Assembly (NCBI GenBank): GCA_014925825.1
Contig: JACGCK010000611.1
Span: 1 to 11,294 of the forward strand
Length of the DNA: 11,294 nucleotides
Reading direction: 5' to 3'
DNA from: Pholiota molesta
Lineage: Eukaryota > Basidiomycota > Agaricomycetes > Agaricales > Strophariaceae
Part shown: piece by piece, positions 8,401 to 11,294 of the stretch
Layout of the letters: the number at the start of each line of letters is the position of its first letter
How positions within the stretch are numbered: position 1 is the first letter of the stretch
The notes under the pieces: model-generated
The model's database searches: none
Told to the model about the DNA's origin: nothing
The model's input: only the letters and a program-made list of their open reading frames with translations
Made by a program: the position numbers and the translations under genes

Positions 8401-9939
8401 CCGAACCAGCCGGCTATCGACTGTACTACGCAAGGTTCATTAGGGCCCGCTGGCTTAAAGCAGACGTCGTGTAGAGTATAACCACTGGATGATTTGAGTT
8501 TTCGAATCTCAGCCTCCACGTTGAACCAATATTTTAAGGTATTCCACGATAGCACTGGGGGTTTGCTGCCTATTTCAATGGCTTGTTTAGAGATATGGGT
8601 GCCTGTCGTGGATTCGACGCTTCCTGCCACTGATGTCACGAATATTTGTTCCGTTCGGTAAAACGGTCCAAATTTCTCATCGAAATATTCCTTCTGTTGT
8701 TTGCTTTCGGAGGATGGGGAAACCCATAATCTAACTGGTTCTGTTTCAATTTCGAATTGCTTCCATCCGATGTTTAGCAATCCAATGAAGAGGAACACGG
8801 TAGCAAAAGTGAGAAATGGGGAAGAAGCCGCAAACAAGCCCAGCTTATAAAAGCCGCGTCGAAGGATATTGTTGAGGGGATATTGTCGTGGCTGAACCGT
8901 GTCAATAGGATCAAGGAGGGATGCTCCACGTCCAAGGTGTCTTGACTCGGACTGGTTGATTACGGAGTCCTCTTCGAGATTTTGAGCGAGCGACCCGGCA
9001 CCAACGAGACCGCGGGTATAAGGTCTACTAGGAGACGCTCCATCGGTAGCCAGTGCCACGCGTTCGTACGTTCTCTCTCTGCGTCTTCGGATTGTAGTTT
9101 GGACAACGTAGCCTAGCAGGAAGCCAATGACAGCTATAGAGTACGTGAGGATTAGAATGAAAGACAAGCATGATATTTGGCCAACATGGCAAGTGGGGCC
9201 CGCGTTTGGAGGAGAAACTGGTGGTATAGAGGGACAGACATCTGGGCAATCAATGCATGTGCAGCGGCTCAGTAGATCGTCGTCGGAACAGTTGCGCGCA
9301 ACCTTGTCCAATGGCTGAATATCTGGATTTGGAATGAGTGGGAAGTTGATTTGGAAAGGGCTTCCAAGGTCCTTTTTGTCGCCTAAGAATTTAAGAAATG
9401 AAGACGCATTCTTTGCTCCGCCCCCAATGAAGTCCATCGCATAACCGTTGGTATTCCCATATTGCACCTTCTTGCAACTGTCAAAGAAACCTTCACTGTA
9501 TTTTTTGCCAACGTAAAAGTCTAGGGAATCAACAACTAGCTCTCCTGTTGAAGATTTCTGAGTCGAAGTGATATTCAAAAGGTGCTTTGCTCCGGAGAAC
9601 AAGTGAACGTGCAGAAGAAGGAACGGAAGTTGTTCCGACACGCTGGACAGGCGCCCAATAGAGGTTCAAGCATTTCAAAGTTGCCGCGAAGAGTTTCGAG
9701 TTGGTCTGAGGTGCAACAGATGGGGCCATCTAGTAGCTCTTGTCCACAAATGTTTCCCAGTAATTGTTTGGTTTGATCATCAGCCTATATTGAGAGTTAG
9801 GATATCTCGGTTACGCGTCTTTGGTTTTACACACAGGCGAAGGGGGTCCGTCATACGGACATGGCAGAGGCTTGTAGAGAGGTGACCTGCCGCAGGTGCC
9901 ACGCATGGCGCATTTACCAACCCCTGTTGCAGTGGACAT
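5458..9939 (-). CDS. NCR1: Niemann-Pick C1 / Ncr1 sterol transporter (one frame break)
   Basis: Polytopic vacuolar/late-endosomal membrane protein that moves sterols out of the organelle lumen with NPC2. Exons in transcription order: 9939-9835, 9784-7260, 7210-6988, 6934-5895, 5841-5767, 5712-5549, 5497-5458; introns are 49-54 nt. With one base restored in exon 2 the phases agree and the protein is about 1390 residues, typical of the family. Features: CAMRGTCG at the N-terminus; luminal Cys-rich NTD (GPICCTSDQ, CPACRNNFRSFFC, NGYAMDFIGGGAKN); proline linker SIPPVSPPNAGP near 220-240; TM1 LSFILILTYSIAVIGFLLGY; sterol-sensing domain at about 615-800 (MDVRIVVLSYLAMFFY, VIPFLVLAVGVDNVFILVHE); second Cys-rich luminal loop (ALCGRFSTCDD, CRVRKADPSVFC); and C-terminal RND half (SLWGISLNAISLVNLVIS, KLIGMSVLALTRSKLLE, YYFRMW). 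The last small exon gives PFIADDDSVSSD after a GTAAGT donor that overlaps an apparent stop. The first ATG lacks a signal peptide, so the 5' end may lie upstream. Confidence 0.92.
9577..9580 (-). other. Apparent -1 frame break in T run of NCR1
   Basis: On the coding strand the conserved FCTFTCSPEQST frame runs to ACC TTT TGA, a stop. With a fifth T it continues F-LNITSTQKSS, the usual NPC1 sequence. The restored exon 9784-7260 becomes 2526 nt, exactly divisible by three, matching phase-0 splice sites on both sides. An intron here would have to remove conserved residues, so a missing base is the better explanation. Confidence 0.85.
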
Positions 9940-10207
9940 TGTTATTTGGCTTGAAGGGTTAGCGAGGATTTGTAGATTTGGATAGGCGCTGCTCGTGTAC
10001 GTTGGGCATGCGGAAGGGGTCGAGGGGGTATAGAGTTACTGAGAGAATGATGCTTGCGAGCCCCACAGTGGGACGACGGGGGAAATGACGCGAAGGAACA
10101 TTGATGGCGAATCGCGGCGACCAAGTGCTCGAGCACGTGCAAATTGTCAATATAGATTTGCCTTTCTACCGAAAACGCTACGACAGTCAAAGCCACCTCA
10201 TTCTGTT
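9940..10207. promoter_or_regulatory. Divergent NCR1-DPH1 promoter region
   Basis: 268 bp between the first in-frame ATG of NCR1 (- strand) and the DPH1 start (+ strand), so the two genes probably share a bidirectional promoter. It contains a perfect 12-bp palindrome, GTGCTCGAGCAC (10125-10136), which overlaps an E-box CACGTG (10134-10139). On the - strand, a CTAAC branch-like motif at about 9962-9958 is followed by AG at 9951-9950, so part of this stretch may be a 5' intron of NCR1. Confidence 0.55.
10040..10101 (-). other. Possible 5' signal-peptide exon of NCR1 (tentative)
   Basis: Reading on the - strand from the ATG at 10101 gives MFLRVISPVVPLWGSQASFS, followed by a GTAACT donor at 10039. 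Splicing a 90-nt intron to the AG at 9951-9950 keeps the frame into the known exon (HQITMSTATGVGKCAMRG). The segment has a basic n-region and a modest hydrophobic core, as NPC1 proteins need for ER entry, but it is weak and no homologue could be compared here. Confidence 0.3.
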
Positions 10208-11294
10208 ATGTCTACGCCCAACAATGCTTCTAGCTCAACTGCATCCACAAGCGCGGCAAGGCCTCGCAAACGTTTTGTAGGAAGCAAATCGTCAAAGCCA
10301 TCTAAACCTGGCGTCCAATCTTCAATCAGCAACCAAATACCCCAGAGATCCTCCAGGACGCACAGCTGAATGCTGCTATTAAACAACTCCCTTCAAATTA
10401 TTCGTTTGAGATCCACAAGACCATCCATCATGTTCGAAAGAATAATGCCACTATGGTTGCCTTGCAAATGCCCGAGGGTCTGCAAATGTTTGCATGTACC
10501 ATCGCAGATATCATTGAGCGGTGCGCCAAAACCATTACTTGTTGGCAGAATCATCATATTAAACAAACATTGACAGCTTTACGAATGCTTTGACTGTCAT
10601 TATGGGCGATGTGACCTATGGAGCTTGCTGCATCGATGACTATACTGCTGTTGCATTAGGTTGTGATATGCTCATCCACTATGGACATAGCTGCCTCGGT
10701 ATGTTGTTGCAAGTTCCTTTTTTTTTGCTCTAAAACTTATTTATAATGCTTTTTCAAGTTCCCATGGATCAAACGACAATCAAACGCTATACGTCTTTGT
10801 TGAAATTGGAATTGATTCTGCCCACTTGGCACAGACAATTAGGATGAACTTCCCAGATGACCGCGAGTTATTTCATAGGAACCTACTGGATTCTGAGGAA
10901 GCCAATGCCAAAATACCCATAGGAAGTATAATTGGTACTGGTCGAAATTTGCAAATCGAAGATTCATCATCAAATGCGCCATTTGATGACGAACCCGTTG
11001 CTTCAAGTTCCAAACTCCCAACTAGACTGTCCTTGGTATCAACAATTCAATTCGTCGCTGCCTTGCAACGGCTGAAAGAGGACTTGTCTCTGGATATTTC
11101 AGACGCTTCAAAAACGTCTGCCTATTTGCTTGGCGATACATTCACCCGCTGGCGCAACCAACACCCCATAGATAACGTAAAATCGCGAGCATGGACAGGA
11201 GTGTATGAAGCTACGATACCGAGATCGAAGCCTCTTTCCCCAGGCGAAATTTTGGGATGCACCGCACCGCGGCTTCAAGACATAGATGCCCTAA
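10208..11294 (+). CDS. DPH1: Diphthamide synthase subunit Dph1, 3' part outside window (two frame breaks)
   Basis: Cytosolic radical enzyme that, with Dph2, transfers the 3-amino-3-carboxypropyl group of S-adenosylmethionine to the target histidine of eEF2, the first step of diphthamide synthesis. Exons are 10208-10520, 10577-10698 and 10759 to the window edge; introns are 56 and 60 nt (GTGCGC...GACAG, GTATGT...TCAAG) and splice cleanly in phases 2 and 1. Conserved blocks are [94 protein letters not shown] and [26 protein letters not shown] (Cys122) and LGCTAP (Cys313) are the expected first two cluster-binding cysteines of the family; the third lies beyond the window. About 324 residues are visible of an expected 420-450. 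Single missing bases at 10340-10343 and 10782-10784 break the frame. The in-frame ATG at 10085 is upstream, but ATG 10208 gives the usual N-terminus. Confidence 0.93.
10340..10343 (+). other. Apparent -1 frame break in C run of DPH1
   Basis: The frame from ATG 10208 reads SISNQIP and then hits a stop at 10367-10369. Adding one C gives [20 protein letters not shown], the usual Dph1 sequence, and leads into all later conserved blocks. Confidence 0.85.
10782..10784 (+). other. Apparent -1 frame break in A run of DPH1
   Basis: The frame out of intron 2 reads VPMDQTTIK and then a non-family sequence ending at a TGA near 10843. One more A gives [20 protein letters not shown], as expected for Dph1, and stays open to the window end, putting LGCTAP in frame. 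Confidence 0.85.

Overview
The window looks like nuclear DNA of a filamentous basidiomycete fungus, most likely an agaricomycete. Protein genes are split by introns of about 49-60 nt with GT...AG ends (some with CTRAY branch sites), genes are closely packed on both strands, and the encoded proteins are typically eukaryotic. No species can be named from the sequence alone.

Layout: positions 24-1149 are transposon-derived. A small TA-flanked element with 21-bp perfect terminal inverted repeats has had its right repeat split by a second element, which carries 76-bp inverted-repeat arms. Three intron-containing genes follow, plus one cut by the window edge: an RNPS1-like RRM + RS splicing factor (+, 1229-2169); an unrecognised, mostly disordered, probably nuclear protein (+, 2873-5274); a Niemann-Pick C1 / Ncr1 sterol transporter (-, 9939-5458, seven exons, possibly an eighth carrying the signal peptide); and the diphthamide enzyme Dph1 (+, 10208 to beyond the right edge). 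NCR1 and DPH1 are divergent and share a short promoter region. The second gene and NCR1 converge, with 183 bp between their stop codons. The four genes have unrelated housekeeping or unknown roles and do not form a pathway.

The most unusual feature is that three of the four genes are broken by a total of four single-base deletions, each in a short homopolymer (C4, T4, C4, A3 on the coding strands). Adding one base at each place gives continuous, family-conserved reading frames and exon lengths that agree with the splice phases. I read this mainly as homopolymer under-calling in the assembly; real decay of three neighbouring conserved genes is the less likely alternative. Because of it, simple ORF calling misses the whole RS domain, the N-terminal domain of NCR1 and most of DPH1. 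I see no clearly novel multi-gene system here; the nested element and the repeated frame breaks are the main points to follow up.
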